A stretch of DNA of 39,305 nucleotides from Verrucomicrobiota bacterium (GCA_003402735.1 QQNE01000036.1:1-39305), one strand, 5' to 3'; shown: positions 15,416 to 23,308, numbered from the stretch's first letter. The notes: generated from the sequence alone by a model not told the origin. Made by a program: numbers and translations.

Positions 15416-15438
15416 GGTTCGAATCCTACTGCCGGAGT
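15416..15438 (+). repeat. attR-like direct repeat (copy of tRNA-Asn 3' end)
   Basis: Exact 23-bp copy of 13777-13799. The flanking bases differ on both sides, so the identity is limited to the tRNA T-arm and acceptor 3' strand, as expected for an attachment-site core. Confidence 0.85.
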
Positions 15439-15464
15439 TCTCTGAGAGGCATTGCACCTCCCGG

Positions 15465-15492
15465 TTTGCAAAATCCAAACTGCGGCTAGAGT
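15465..15492 (+). promoter_or_regulatory. Candidate leaderless promoter for the PQQ-like protein gene
   Basis: TTTGCA (15465-15470), a 16-bp spacer and TAGAGT (15487-15492) precede the ATG at 15500 by 7 nt. It lies just outside the island, so the gene kept its own promoter after the insertion. Confidence 0.45.
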
Positions 15493-15499
15493 GCTGGCC

Positions 15500-16765
15500 A
15501 TGAAGCCCCGAACTCCGGTTCCTCTCGCACTGTTCTCCATCCTTGGCGCCATCGTCTCAGGCCTTGCCGCGGCGAATTGGCCACAGTGGCGCGGGCCTGA
15601 GGGCACCGGCTTGGCCGTTCCAGGCTCTTACCCGACGAAATTTTCTCCCACCGAAAATCTGCTCTGGAAGAAAAAGCTGCCCGGAATCGGCAGCAGCACG
15701 CCGGCGGTTTGGGAGGATCGCGTGTTCCTCACCTGTGGAATCGAGGGAGAAGATGGCGCCCTGGCGCTGGATTGGCAGGGAAACGAGATCTGGCGGATCA
15801 AGCTCGGCCCGGAACGCCCTGGCAAACACAAAAACGGCAGCGGCTCCAATCCCTCCCCGATCACCGATGGCACAAATGTCATTGTCTATTACAAGAGCGG
15901 CACCGTTGCTTCCCTGACCCGTGACGGCAAGGTGAACTGGAAGACGAACCTGCAAAAGCAGTTTGGAGAGGACACCCTGTGGTGGGACCTGGGCACCTCA
16001 CCGGTTTTCGCCGGCGGCTTCATCGTCATCGCCGTGATGCAGGAGGGGGAATCCTATGTCGTCGCCCTCAATCCATCCGACGGCAAGATTGCCTGGAAAG
16101 TTGACCGGACCTTTCCGGTGCAAAAAGAGAGTGGCCAGTCTTACACGACGCCCTGTGTCACCCGGATCGATGGTCAGGAAACCCTGGTGATTTGGGGAGC
16201 AGACAAGCTCACCGGACACGATCCCAAAAACGGCAACCGGCTCTGGACTTGCGGAGGGTTCAATCCCGAAGACAAGCCGATGTGGCGGGTCATCGCCTCG
16301 CCGGGCCTCGTCGGTGACATCGCCGTAATCCCCTACGGACGCACCAATTTCACCGCCGGGATCAAGCTGGGTGGCAGCGGGGATGTCACCTCCTCAGCCC
16401 GTTTGTGGGAGCGGAAGGATCTGGGGGCCGACTGTCCCAGCCCGGTGGGCTGCGACGGTCGGGTCTACGTCCTCTCTGACCGAGGCGAAATTCATTGCCT
16501 CGACGCGAAGACGGGCCGGGACATCTGGAGTGGAGCCATCCCGCGCGCGTCGGCCAGCTACTACTCCTCCCCGATTCTGGCCGGGGACCTTCTCTACTGC
16601 TCCCGAGAAGACGGCACCGTGGCCGTGGTCAAAGTCAACGACACCGGCATGGAGGTCCTCGCCCAGAACGAGATGGGCGAACGCATCGTTGCCGCGCCGG
16701 TGCCGGTGGGAGACCGACTGCTTCTCCGCGGGGTGGACCATCTCTTTTGTCTGGGAACGAAGTAA
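15500..16765 (+). CDS. Exported PQQ-binding-like beta-propeller protein
   Basis: A 421-residue protein with a Sec signal peptide (LALFSILGAIVSGLAAA, then NWPQWRGPEGTG). The opening WPQWRGP is the hallmark of a large PQQ-like beta-propeller family abundant in Planctomycetes and Verrucomicrobia. Blade-like repeats follow (TPAVWEDRVFLTCG, NPSPITDGTNVIVYYKSGTV, YVVALNPSDGKIAWKV, HCLDAKTGRDIWSG, SSPILAGDLLYCSREDGTVA). These proteins resemble PQQ dehydrogenases and BamB, but most lack catalytic residues, so enzymatic activity should not be assumed. The ATG at 15500 is supported by the signal peptide and the -10-like TAGAGT 7 nt upstream. It lies directly outside the right end of the tRNA island. 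Confidence 0.85.
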   Translation: MKPRTPVPLALFSILGAIVSGLAAANWPQWRGPEGTGLAVPGSYPTKFSPTENLLWKKKLPGIGSSTPAVWEDRVFLTCGIEGEDGALALDWQGNEIWRIKLGPERPGKHKNGSGSNPSPITDGTNVIVYYKSGTVASLTRDGKVNWKTNLQKQFGEDTLWWDLGTSPVFAGGFIVIAVMQEGESYVVALNPSDGKIAWKVDRTFPVQKESGQSYTTPCVTRIDGQETLVIWGADKLTGHDPKNGNRLWTCGGFNPEDKPMWRVIASPGLVGDIAVIPYGRTNFTAGIKLGGSGDVTSSARLWERKDLGADCPSPVGCDGRVYVLSDRGEIHCLDAKTGRDIWSGAIPRASASYYSSPILAGDLLYCSREDGTVAVVKVNDTGMEVLAQNEMGERIVAAPVPVGDRLLLRGVDHLFCLGTK

Positions 16766-16825
16766 GGGACCGGAATCCCGCCTTTACAAATCGCTCTGGT
16801 TGGGTTCTCATCGCGCATCCTCCCG

Positions 16826-17188
16826 ATGGACGCTGAGCTTCAAGAACTTCTCCCCTCGCTAGGCGTCACCGTTTCCTTCGCCATTTGCCTGATGTTCGTG
16901 GCGCGTCAGGAGGAGGGGTATCGGTGGTGGAAAGCGCTGCTCATCGTCTTTTGCGGAGCCCTCACCGGCATCGTTTCGGAACTGGCCATTCAGTCGGCCG
17001 GTTCCCCAATCCTCCAGACGGTTCTGGCCGTGCTCAGCCTGGTGGCGGTCGTCGCCGCCATCGCTCTCCCGGGAAAATTCTGGCTGCTGATGAGTTGGCG
17101 GGACGCCATTCTCGTGGGCATCGGCTATGTTCTGGCGCAAGCTGCGGTCTCGGTGGCCCTGATCTACCTCCAAGATCATGCGTTCTGA
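16826..17188 (+). CDS. Small integral membrane protein, unknown function
   Basis: A 120-residue protein with about four hydrophobic helices: LGVTVSFAICLMFVA, ALLIVFCGALTGIVSELA, ILQTVLAVLSLVAVVAAIAL and AILVGIGYVLAQAAVSVALI. No soluble domain or motif is recognised. Its gene lies 60 bp after the PQQ-like gene and about 90 bp before the ParA-like membrane ATPase, on the same strand. It could be a membrane partner of that ATPase, but only gene order supports this. Confidence 0.65.
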   Translation: MDAELQELLPSLGVTVSFAICLMFVARQEEGYRWWKALLIVFCGALTGIVSELAIQSAGSPILQTVLAVLSLVAVVAAIALPGKFWLLMSWRDAILVGIGYVLAQAAVSVALIYLQDHAF

Positions 17189-17213
17189 GGCCCGGACGAG
17201 CGCGAAAATCAGC

Positions 17214-17243
17214 TTGATTCCGCGCCGGATCGGCTCCTACGGT
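17214..17243 (+). promoter_or_regulatory. Possible promoter for the ParA-like gene
   Basis: TTGATT (17214-17219), an 18-bp spacer and TACGGT (17238-17243) would start transcription about 27 nt before the ATG at 17278. Confidence 0.3.
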
Positions 17244-17277
17244 GCAGGTCCTGCCATTCCCCCAAAATCCTAGCCAC

Positions 17278-18519
17278 ATGACAAATGAGTGTTTTGTAGT
17301 CGCTTTCGTCAGCGGAAAGGGCGGAACCGGCAAAACCACTCTGACCGCCAACTTCGCCGTGGAGTTGGCCAGTGCGTCGCGCGCGCGCCCCGGGGATATC
17401 CTGGAGTCGAAGAATCGCGTTCTGGTGATCGACAACGACTACGCGACTGGGGGAGCCTCCTATCTGCTGGCCGGGGGCGAACGGCTGCGGTCGGGATCGG
17501 AAAGCTCCATGATTCGGCCGACGAGTTGTTTTTACGATTGCTACGCCAATCACATCCCCCCGCCCCAAGTCACGCCGTTGCGTCTCCTCTTTGAAGACAA
17601 GACCGTGGGCGAGTTTCAAGTGGATGTCCTTCTCAACAGCCTCGCGTGGTGGAAGGCGCCGCTGCCCGGATCGATCAGTGAGGACGAACAGACCGAGATC
17701 ATCCTCGAGCCGCATGCGGAAGGATTCATCGACCGCAAATTGCTCCCGTATTACGAGGCCTTGATGGGCCGTTTCCGGCGGGAGTATGACTACATCATCA
17801 TCGATTCCCGGGGCGGTGCCGACACGCGGGCCTCCGTGGCGGCAGTGGTCGCCGACTCCATCGTGATCGTCACGGAACCGGGTGAGGTGGCCGGCAAACA
17901 GGACATGAGCTTCGTTCATTCCCTCCGCACCCTGGCTCTGCAAATCGGCCGGAGCGTGGGCGGGGTCAGTGTCATCTACAACCGGGTGCTGGGCAGTGAG
18001 CGGGACCAGCGCCGGGAGCGCCGCCCGAGTGATCTCACCGTGATCGGTCGTTTGCCGATCAGCGAAACGGTGGTGGAATGCTATCGCAACACGGAACTGG
18101 TCTTTGAGCGCCGACCTTTGGACCCCTTCTGCATCGAGGCGGTGCGGGCCTTCGAGGCGCGTTTTCCCGGGGAAGTCGGTCTTTGCCAGTTGCGCAGCAA
18201 GCGAGCCAAGGCGCTGTTGGCGATCCGCCTGACCGCCCAACATGCCAGCCAGATTCTGACAAGGACGGTTGTTTTCATCGCCCTTCTCCTTGGTGTTTGG
18301 CTTGTCATGCTGACGGGTCGGCCGACGATCACCTGGCTCGGAGGGATCGTGCCCCTGGTTTTTTTCAGCGGCGGCGTGCTCATCGCCACCTCCATCCACG
18401 AGACCATCGCGGCCGAAAAAAAAGCGGCCCGGATCTCCTGGATCGTTCTTGGGATTGCCGCCTTGATCCTCTCCCTTTTCCTCACCGTGAACCTGAGCGT
18501 TCTCATCAGCCGATTGTGA
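17278..18519 (+). CDS. MinD/ParA-type P-loop ATPase with C-terminal transmembrane segments
   Basis: A 413-residue protein. The N-terminal half is a SIMIBI-class ATPase with the deviant Walker A motif SGKGGTGKTT (signature Lys14, catalytic Lys19), DNDYATGG as a switch-like motif (the family usually has D-x-D) and YDYIIIDSRGG as Walker B. ParA/MinD proteins dimerise on ATP and position cellular cargo. Three hydrophobic segments follow at the C terminus (VVFIALLLGVWLVML, GGIVPLVFFSGGVLIAT, ISWIVLGIAALILSLFL), anchoring it permanently in the membrane. MinD, by contrast, binds membranes reversibly through an amphipathic helix. The insertion between Walker A and the switch is long. The ATG at 17278 is chosen over an upstream in-frame GTG. 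Its stop overlaps the start of the Smr gene. Confidence 0.82.
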   Translation: MTNECFVVAFVSGKGGTGKTTLTANFAVELASASRARPGDILESKNRVLVIDNDYATGGASYLLAGGERLRSGSESSMIRPTSCFYDCYANHIPPPQVTPLRLLFEDKTVGEFQVDVLLNSLAWWKAPLPGSISEDEQTEIILEPHAEGFIDRKLLPYYEALMGRFRREYDYIIIDSRGGADTRASVAAVVADSIVIVTEPGEVAGKQDMSFVHSLRTLALQIGRSVGGVSVIYNRVLGSERDQRRERRPSDLTVIGRLPISETVVECYRNTELVFERRPLDPFCIEAVRAFEARFPGEVGLCQLRSKRAKALLAIRLTAQHASQILTRTVVFIALLLGVWLVMLTGRPTITWLGGIVPLVFFSGGVLIATSIHETIAAEKKAARISWIVLGIAALILSLFLTVNLSVLISRL

Positions 18520-18830
18520 GCGCGGATCACGAACCGGAACCGGTCCGCATTCCCATCACCGGTGAACTGGATCTTCACCTCTTCCGTCCGTCGGAGGTCT
18601 CATCCCTGCTCCCCGAATATTTCCGCGAATGCCGTCGGCTGGGAATCCTCACGGTGCGGGTCGTCCACGGCAAGGGGAGCGGAACCCTGCGGGCCGGGGT
18701 CCTTCAACTCCTGGAGCGCGAGCCATCCGTCATCCGCTTTCGCACCGGGCGCGAGGACGAAGGCTCCTGGGGGGCCACCGTGGTCTCCCTGCTTCCGTGG
18801 AACCGGGACGAGGAAGATTGCACAAGTTGA
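18516..18830 (+). CDS. Smr-domain protein
   Basis: A 104-residue stand-alone Smr domain. It shows the family pattern ELDLHLFRPSEV (normally LDLHG-x2-x2-EA), then LTVRVVHGKGSGTLRAGV, which contains the conserved HGKGxGxLR loop. Smr domains act on nucleic acids, either as nicking endonucleases in MutS2 or as RNA endonucleases in recently studied stand-alone forms. It starts with GTG at 18516 inside the stop of the ParA-like gene (GTGA, 4-bp overlap), so the two are translationally coupled. The coupling to a membrane ATPase is unusual and may indicate a joint function. Confidence 0.85.
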   Translation: MSADHEPEPVRIPITGELDLHLFRPSEVSSLLPEYFRECRRLGILTVRVVHGKGSGTLRAGVLQLLEREPSVIRFRTGREDEGSWGATVVSLLPWNRDEEDCTS

Positions 18831-18847
18831 GGGACCGCTGCTATGCT
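18818..18847 (+). promoter_or_regulatory. Candidate leaderless promoter for the esterase gene
   Basis: TTGCAC (18818-18823), an 18-bp spacer and TATGCT (18842-18847; four matches to TATAAT) lie 7 nt before the ATG at 18855. The upstream in-frame ATG at 18843 falls inside the -10 element itself, which argues for 18855 as the true start. Confidence 0.5.
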
Positions 18848-18854
18848 TGGGACG

Positions 18855-19781
18855 ATGATCCCGAAGTCGCCCGTTCTGACCGCTCTTTTCCTCGGAATCG
18901 CCCTCGCCGGTTCCCTTGGCTCCGCCGCAGCGGAAGAGGCCAAAGCAAAACCCAAGCCCAAAGAATATCCTTTCGGTCCCGATTCCACCCGTCGCCAGGA
19001 CGCGCCCCGGGGCACCGTCACCAAATACCTCTGGAAGAGCACGGTCTTCCCCCGCACCCTCCGCGAATATCAGGTCTACGTGCCCGCCCAATACGATCCC
19101 AAGGGAACCGAACCGGCGGCGGTCATGGTCTTTCAGGATGGCCATGCCTACGTGGACGAGAATGGACAGTTCCGCGTCCCCGCCGTGTTTGACAATCTGA
19201 TCGCCGCCGGGGAGATGCCGCTCACCATTGGCATTTTCATCAACCCTGGCTGGTTTGTGGAAAGCCTGACCGCCCCGCAAGGCTGGCGTCCTCCCCAAGG
19301 CGTCGGCAGCAACCGCAGCGTGGAATACGACACCCTCAACGGCGACTACGCCAAGTTCCTAGAAACGGAAATTCTCCCCGAGGTCTCGAAGTCGCATCGC
19401 CTCACGACCAATCCGGACCAACGCGCCATTTGCGGGATCAGTTCCGGCGGCATTTGCGCTTTCACCGTGGCCTGGGAACGGCCGGATCTCTTCCGCAAAG
19501 TCCTCAGCCACGTCGGCAGCTTCACCAACATCCGCGGGGGAAACGCCTATCCGTTCGTGATCCGCAAGACAGAGCGCAAAGCGATCCGGGTCTTTCTCCA
19601 GGACGGTTCCAACGACCTCGACAACGAACACGGTCACTGGCCCCTCGCCAACCAGGAGATGGCCGCCGCCCTCAAGTTCATGGGTTACGACTTCAGCTTC
19701 GTCTACGGTGAGGGCGGGCACAACGGCAACCACGGCGGTGCCATCCTGCCAGATTCCCTGCGGTGGTTGTGGCGCAAGTGA
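18855..19781 (+). CDS. Secreted alpha/beta-hydrolase of the putative esterase (Fes/EsteraseD) family
   Basis: A 308-residue exported hydrolase. A signal peptide ([19 protein letters not shown]) precedes a domain with [27 protein letters not shown], the nucleophile elbow [13 protein letters not shown] (Ser in GISSGG), and a late [12 protein letters not shown] that supplies the catalytic His. This group includes feruloyl esterases, enterochelin esterases and related carbohydrate esterases, and is expanded in polysaccharide-degrading Planctomycetes and Verrucomicrobia. The substrate is unknown; removal of acyl or feruloyl groups from plant or algal polysaccharides is a reasonable guess. The ATG at 18855 is chosen over 18843 because the latter lies in the presumed -10 element. 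Confidence 0.85.
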   Translation: MIPKSPVLTALFLGIALAGSLGSAAAEEAKAKPKPKEYPFGPDSTRRQDAPRGTVTKYLWKSTVFPRTLREYQVYVPAQYDPKGTEPAAVMVFQDGHAYVDENGQFRVPAVFDNLIAAGEMPLTIGIFINPGWFVESLTAPQGWRPPQGVGSNRSVEYDTLNGDYAKFLETEILPEVSKSHRLTTNPDQRAICGISSGGICAFTVAWERPDLFRKVLSHVGSFTNIRGGNAYPFVIRKTERKAIRVFLQDGSNDLDNEHGHWPLANQEMAAALKFMGYDFSFVYGEGGHNGNHGGAILPDSLRWLWRK

Positions 19782-19834
19782 AACGCGTCGAGGATCAGAG
19801 GCCGAACGCCCTGACACCTCGCTCATTCACTCAC

Positions 19835-21097
19835 CTACTCAAGCTTCACCCGGAACAGCGCCAGCCAGGTGCAGACCACCGTGGTGTAGAGCGATGCCTG
19901 AAACGCCCACTTCCCGAGATGGCCCAGCCCGGGCCAAAACGTCACCCAGGCGATCACGATCACCGCGCACACGGAGACAAAACCGGCGATCGCGCCATAC
20001 ATGCGGCGCCCGAACAAGTTTTTGTTTGAAAGAGACAAGGACCAGGGAATCGACGAACTGGCCAAGGCCGCTCCGGCCAAGGACAGCCGGGGCGACAAAC
20101 CCTCGCTCGAAACCAGCGCTCCCACCAGCAACAGCAATCCCAACACCACCGTTCCCCCCACCGCGATTCCTTCCCATCGCTCCCGCGGCTTCAAGGCTTG
20201 TCGTGCTTTCTGGTCCACCAAAATCATGAGCGTTCCGATGCCTCGCCCCACGTAGGCCCAGAGCACGAAGAGCAGGTAGAGCGCCACCACCATCCATCCC
20301 AAAACAGGTGAGACGCTCTGCGCCGCGGCTTTCAAGAGCTTGTAGGCGACAAAGATCCCGACGAAAAACCACATGCGGTATTTCTCAGCCATGCTCGCGG
20401 CGAAGAACGAGAACGCGAGATGCGCACGGTAAATCACCGATCTCATCCGGAAAGCTTCCAGCAAACCGAGCCGAGCCGATTCATTGGCTGCATCCAGCCG
20501 AAGGGATTCCAAAAAGTGTCTCTCCGCGTTGCGCCGATCCCCTGACCGCAAGGCCGCCCAACCGGCCGCGGAATGAGTCGATGGGTCATTCGGATCCCGT
20601 GCCAAGCGCGTCCCGATGTTCTCGGCCAACTCGTCCCGCCGATTCTGAAACGTGAGCGCGGCGGAGAGAAGGTTCTGCGCCAGCGTGGAATCGGGATCGA
20701 GCGAGAGCGCCTTCCGGGAGGCCTGCTCACACTTGGCCCATTCCCCCCGTTCCTGGTAGACATAGGCCAGCGCCGCATGAGCATCGGCTTCTTCGGGATC
20801 AAGCTGCAAGGCCTGGTCCGCGCTCGCGATCGCTTCCTTGGTCCGTTTCAGGTCGGCCAGAATTTTCGCCTTCAAGGCGTGGTGGTTCCCGTTTTCCGGA
20901 GCCCGCGCGATCGCCTGGTCGATGATCCGGAGGGCGTCCTCGTCGCGGTCACGGGTCATCCGCGCACAAATCGCGAGGAGATGAAGGGCGCGATCGTCCT
21001 CGGGATCAAAGGAGAGATGCTCGCGAAGAAACTTCTCCGCCTCGGCCCATCTCTGGCGCTCCAACAGCAGACAGGCTCTGGAAAACGCTTCCGTCAT
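19835..21097 (-). CDS. TPR-repeat integral membrane protein
   Basis: A 420-residue protein with two halves. Residues 1 to about 215 are tetratricopeptide repeats (AEKFLREHLSFDPEDDRALH, AIARAPENGNHHALKAKIL, AIASADQALQLDPEEADAHA and CEQASRKALSLDPDSTLAQN are clear units). The rest holds about five or six hydrophobic segments (FFVGIFVAYKLLKAAA, VLGWMVVALYLLFVLWAYV, IAVGGTVVLGLLLLVGALV, AIAGFVSVCAVIVIAWVTF). The TPR part precedes the first helix and lacks a signal, so it should face the cytoplasm as a docking platform. Its start overlaps the stop of the AAA+ gene by 4 bp (ATGA). Because its partner also carries N-terminal TPRs, the two proteins probably interact at the membrane. Function unknown. 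Confidence 0.8.
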   Translation of the reverse strand: MTEAFSRACLLLERQRWAEAEKFLREHLSFDPEDDRALHLLAICARMTRDRDEDALRIIDQAIARAPENGNHHALKAKILADLKRTKEAIASADQALQLDPEEADAHAALAYVYQERGEWAKCEQASRKALSLDPDSTLAQNLLSAALTFQNRRDELAENIGTRLARDPNDPSTHSAAGWAALRSGDRRNAERHFLESLRLDAANESARLGLLEAFRMRSVIYRAHLAFSFFAASMAEKYRMWFFVGIFVAYKLLKAAAQSVSPVLGWMVVALYLLFVLWAYVGRGIGTLMILVDQKARQALKPRERWEGIAVGGTVVLGLLLLVGALVSSEGLSPRLSLAGAALASSSIPWSLSLSNKNLFGRRMYGAIAGFVSVCAVIVIAWVTFWPGLGHLGKWAFQASLYTTVVCTWLALFRVKLE

Positions 21098-22476
21098 GGC
21101 TTTTTGAGACCGAGATACTCGAGGATGTCATCGTAGTAACCCCCTTGATTGGCATACAGCGCATAATTCTTGGCGCTCTCGAACCACGCCTGGGTCGTCG
21201 GTCGGTGCTCCTTCGCCGCGCGCACCAGATGTTTCTGGGTCACCGGAATGACCCGACCCGCTTCCAACGCCGATTCCAAAACGCTTTCCACTGCGGCGTC
21301 GAACACCGCTTTCAAGTCCGCTCCAGAGAAGTGCTTCGTCCTCCGCGCCAGATCCTCCGCGTCCAGATCGGCCACCGGTTTGTCTTTGGCCAGCAGGCGA
21401 AGAATCGCAGCCCGCGCCGCTTCATCCGGAGGCGGAACAAAAACGGTCCGGTCAAAGCGCCCCGGCCGCCGAAAGGCGGGGTCGATGTGCCAGGGCGCAT
21501 TCGTCGCTCCCAGGAATAGGACCCCGTCGTTGTTGCTCACCCCGCCATCGAGTTCGGCCAGGAACTGATTGATCACGGAACGCGAGGCCGCGCTCGCCTT
21601 GAAATCCTTCCGGTCCGCCGCCAGGGCGTCGACCTCATCAAAAAACAGCACGCAGGGCGCATTCGCCCGCGCCATCTCAAAGACGCCGTGCAGGTTCTTC
21701 TCGCTCGAACCGATCCACATATCGAGGATGTCGTGCAGTCCGATGCAGAAAAAATTGGCATCGATCTCTCCCGCCGTGGCCCGACTGATCAGCGTCTTGC
21801 CACACCCGGGAGGCCCGTAGAGCAAAACCCCGCCCCCGGCGGACTTTCCATAGGCTCGGAACAACTCGGGATGCTTCATCGGGTGCAGGATGCGCATCCG
21901 GATCTGCTGCTTGAGTTGATCCATCCCTCCCACCTCCGCGAAGGTCAGGGCCGGTTTCTCGATTTCCGCCGCAAAATCCGACACGCTCTCTGGTTCCCCG
22001 CCGGGCTGGACTTCCCGCCACCCCCCCGAAGTGCCTGCGCCCATCGCCACCGGCCGAAGCTCGTCCGATTCCTGACCGCCGGGAGGAATCCCAAGCCGTT
22101 TGGCCAACGGTTCATCCATGAAGCCCCGATCCATTTTCACGGCCGTGCGGTAGCTATCGATCGCCGCAGCCTTGTCCCCTTCCGCCAAATGCAACCGGGC
22201 CAGCATGAGATGGGCCGCCGCAAACGAAGGATGCGCCTTCACCAGAGCCTCCGCCCGCACGATCGCCTCGGAAAACCGCGCCTCGCAAAACAAGACCCGG
22301 ACGATCCCCAGGCACGCTCCCTCATGCCCCGGAGAAAGGCTCAGGACATGCTCATACGACTCCCGCGCCTCCTCAAACTGGAGATCATCCAGGCAGGATT
22401 GGGCAAAAAGCAGCCGCAGCGGCAGGTTGTCAGGAGAGTGCCGAAGCGCCTCGCGCAAAACATTGATGTCGGACAT
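21094..22476 (-). CDS. TPR-AAA+ ATPase (Cdc48/Vps4-like single AAA module)
   Basis: A 460-residue protein. Residues 5 to about 118 form TPR-like repeats (LRHSPDNLPLRLLFAQSCLD, FEEARESYEHVLSLSPGHEG, AAIDSYRTAVKMDRGF). A classical AAA module follows, opening with FAEVGGMDQLKQQI. It has Walker A GPPGCGKT (221-228), Walker B CVLFFDEVDAL (Asp280-Glu281), sensor LGATNAPWHID and arginine-finger region RRPGRFDR. It ends with an aromatic tail, WFESAKNYALYANQGGYYDD. This architecture is that of a protein-remodelling unfoldase closer to Cdc48, ARC or meiotic-clade ATPases than to ClpX or FtsH; no protease domain is present. The gene sits between a PdeM-like phosphoesterase (1-bp gap) and the TPR-membrane protein (4-bp overlap). 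Substrate unknown. Confidence 0.85.
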   Translation of the reverse strand: MSDINVLREALRHSPDNLPLRLLFAQSCLDDLQFEEARESYEHVLSLSPGHEGACLGIVRVLFCEARFSEAIVRAEALVKAHPSFAAAHLMLARLHLAEGDKAAAIDSYRTAVKMDRGFMDEPLAKRLGIPPGGQESDELRPVAMGAGTSGGWREVQPGGEPESVSDFAAEIEKPALTFAEVGGMDQLKQQIRMRILHPMKHPELFRAYGKSAGGGVLLYGPPGCGKTLISRATAGEIDANFFCIGLHDILDMWIGSSEKNLHGVFEMARANAPCVLFFDEVDALAADRKDFKASAASRSVINQFLAELDGGVSNNDGVLFLGATNAPWHIDPAFRRPGRFDRTVFVPPPDEAARAAILRLLAKDKPVADLDAEDLARRTKHFSGADLKAVFDAAVESVLESALEAGRVIPVTQKHLVRAAKEHRPTTQAWFESAKNYALYANQGGYYDDILEYLGLKKP

Positions 22477-22477
22477 G

Positions 22478-23200
22478 TCACTCCTTCGTTAACGGATCGG
22501 GCAACATCTGGCAAGTGGAGGAAACCTCGCGACTCCCCAAGTTGTTTTCCATCGGCCAAATCCGGTTCGGTCCGCAGACCCACCGCTGGGTGATGCCGCC
22601 CTCCTCATCGTTCCAAACCGTTCCCCCGGCCCAGGGCGAAAACGCGGGCAGAATCCACCGCACTCGTCCGCCCACCTCTTCCGTGACAAAGGCGGGCAAC
22701 TTGAGCCGCAAACCCGCCCCGTCCCGCAACATCACCGCCGGATGGTGATGCCCGGTGACCTCCACAATTCCCTCCGGCACGGGAAGCGCCAAATGCCCGT
22801 GATGAAAGAAAAAGCCCGGCACCGAGTAGCTCTCCACAAAGGCCGCCGCCCGCGCCGTTGGACTCCGGTCATGATTTCCTCCCACCAGCACCAACCGCGG
22901 TGCAAGCCGGGCCAACCGCTGCAAAAAGCCGCCGAACGCCTCGCGCCGCACCCTCCCGTGCACCAGATCCCCATTGATGATCAAGGTCTCCGGTTGATAC
23001 TCCGCGCACAGCGCCCCCAACCGCTCCTCAATCGGCGCATCGCCCCAAACCGGAAACAACCCTCCAGAAGCACGCATCGCTTCGGAAAATCCATAATGCA
23101 AGTCCGCCACCGCCAACCACCCTTGACCCTGGTGCACCAAGGCCAGGCGGCTGTCCAAAACCACCTCCGGGAAAACGGGAACCGAAACCGACGCGGCCAT
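22478..23200 (-). CDS. Metallophosphoesterase, PdeM-like (calcineurin superfamily)
   Basis: A 240-residue enzyme with the metallophosphoesterase motifs in order: AVADLHYGF (D-x-H), IINGDLVHG (GD), LVGGNHDRS (GNHD) and EVTGHHHPAV (GHxH type), with PAFSPWAGG near the end. The arrangement is that of PdeM, the endonuclease-like phosphoesterase usually encoded beside an ATP-dependent DNA ligase (LigD-like) and an exonuclease. Neither partner is here; it heads an operon with a TPR-AAA+ ATPase and a TPR-membrane protein. The ATG at 23200 is chosen because homology begins there and a -10-like element lies 7 nt upstream. A DNA or nucleotide phosphodiester substrate is probable but not certain. Confidence 0.82.
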   Translation of the reverse strand: MAASVSVPVFPEVVLDSRLALVHQGQGWLAVADLHYGFSEAMRASGGLFPVWGDAPIEERLGALCAEYQPETLIINGDLVHGRVRREAFGGFLQRLARLAPRLVLVGGNHDRSPTARAAAFVESYSVPGFFFHHGHLALPVPEGIVEVTGHHHPAVMLRDGAGLRLKLPAFVTEEVGGRVRWILPAFSPWAGGTVWNDEEGGITQRWVCGPNRIWPMENNLGSREVSSTCQMLPDPLTKE

Positions 23201-23207
23201 GCTCGAG

Positions 23208-23236
23208 AACCTGCGAGGGTTTGGAACAAAGCGCAA
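23208..23236 (-). promoter_or_regulatory. Candidate leaderless promoter for the PdeM-like operon
   Basis: On the minus strand TTGCGC (23236-23231), a 17-bp spacer and CAGGTT (23213-23208) are followed by 7 nt and the ATG. The -10 match is weak, but the geometry is the same as at the other candidate leaderless starts. Confidence 0.3.
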
Positions 23237-23272
23237 GGAACTCCCACCGCTTCCCGCGCCTCGCACTCCGGA

Positions 23273-23302
23273 TTCGACATTCCTCTTTCCCACCCCTAGG
23301 AT
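23273..23302 (+). promoter_or_regulatory. Candidate leaderless promoter for tldD
   Basis: TTCGAC (23273-23278), an 18-bp spacer and TAGGAT (23297-23302) stand 6 nt before the ATG at 23309. It diverges from the promoter of the PdeM-like operon. Confidence 0.4.
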
Positions 23303-23308
23303 TCCGGC

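Larger units (their letters stand above)
13777..15438 (+). mobile_element. Small tRNA-Asn-associated genomic island (remnant)
   Basis: About 1.6 kb between the tRNA-Asn gene and a direct copy of its 3' end. Inside are a DUF433/DUF5615 toxin-antitoxin pair and otherwise broken sequence; no intact integrase is visible. Near the right end (about 15275-15394, minus strand) the translation LREVVVAWPFLSEPLRLAIL with ALV after it resembles a W-P-x-L-P type tail that I recall from C termini of integrase-like and other mobile proteins in planctomycetes and verrucomicrobia. It may be the stub of a lost integrase. The left 330 bp (13800-14126) and the interval 14735-15270 hold no supportable gene. The element is probably a deletion derivative that can no longer move by itself. 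Confidence 0.7.

Noticed and set aside
14852-15478. 208-residue minus-strand ORF across the right end of the island
   Set aside because: It begins outside the attR repeat, runs through the tRNA copy and shows only one protein-like segment. It is treated as debris and described as a finding, not called as a gene.
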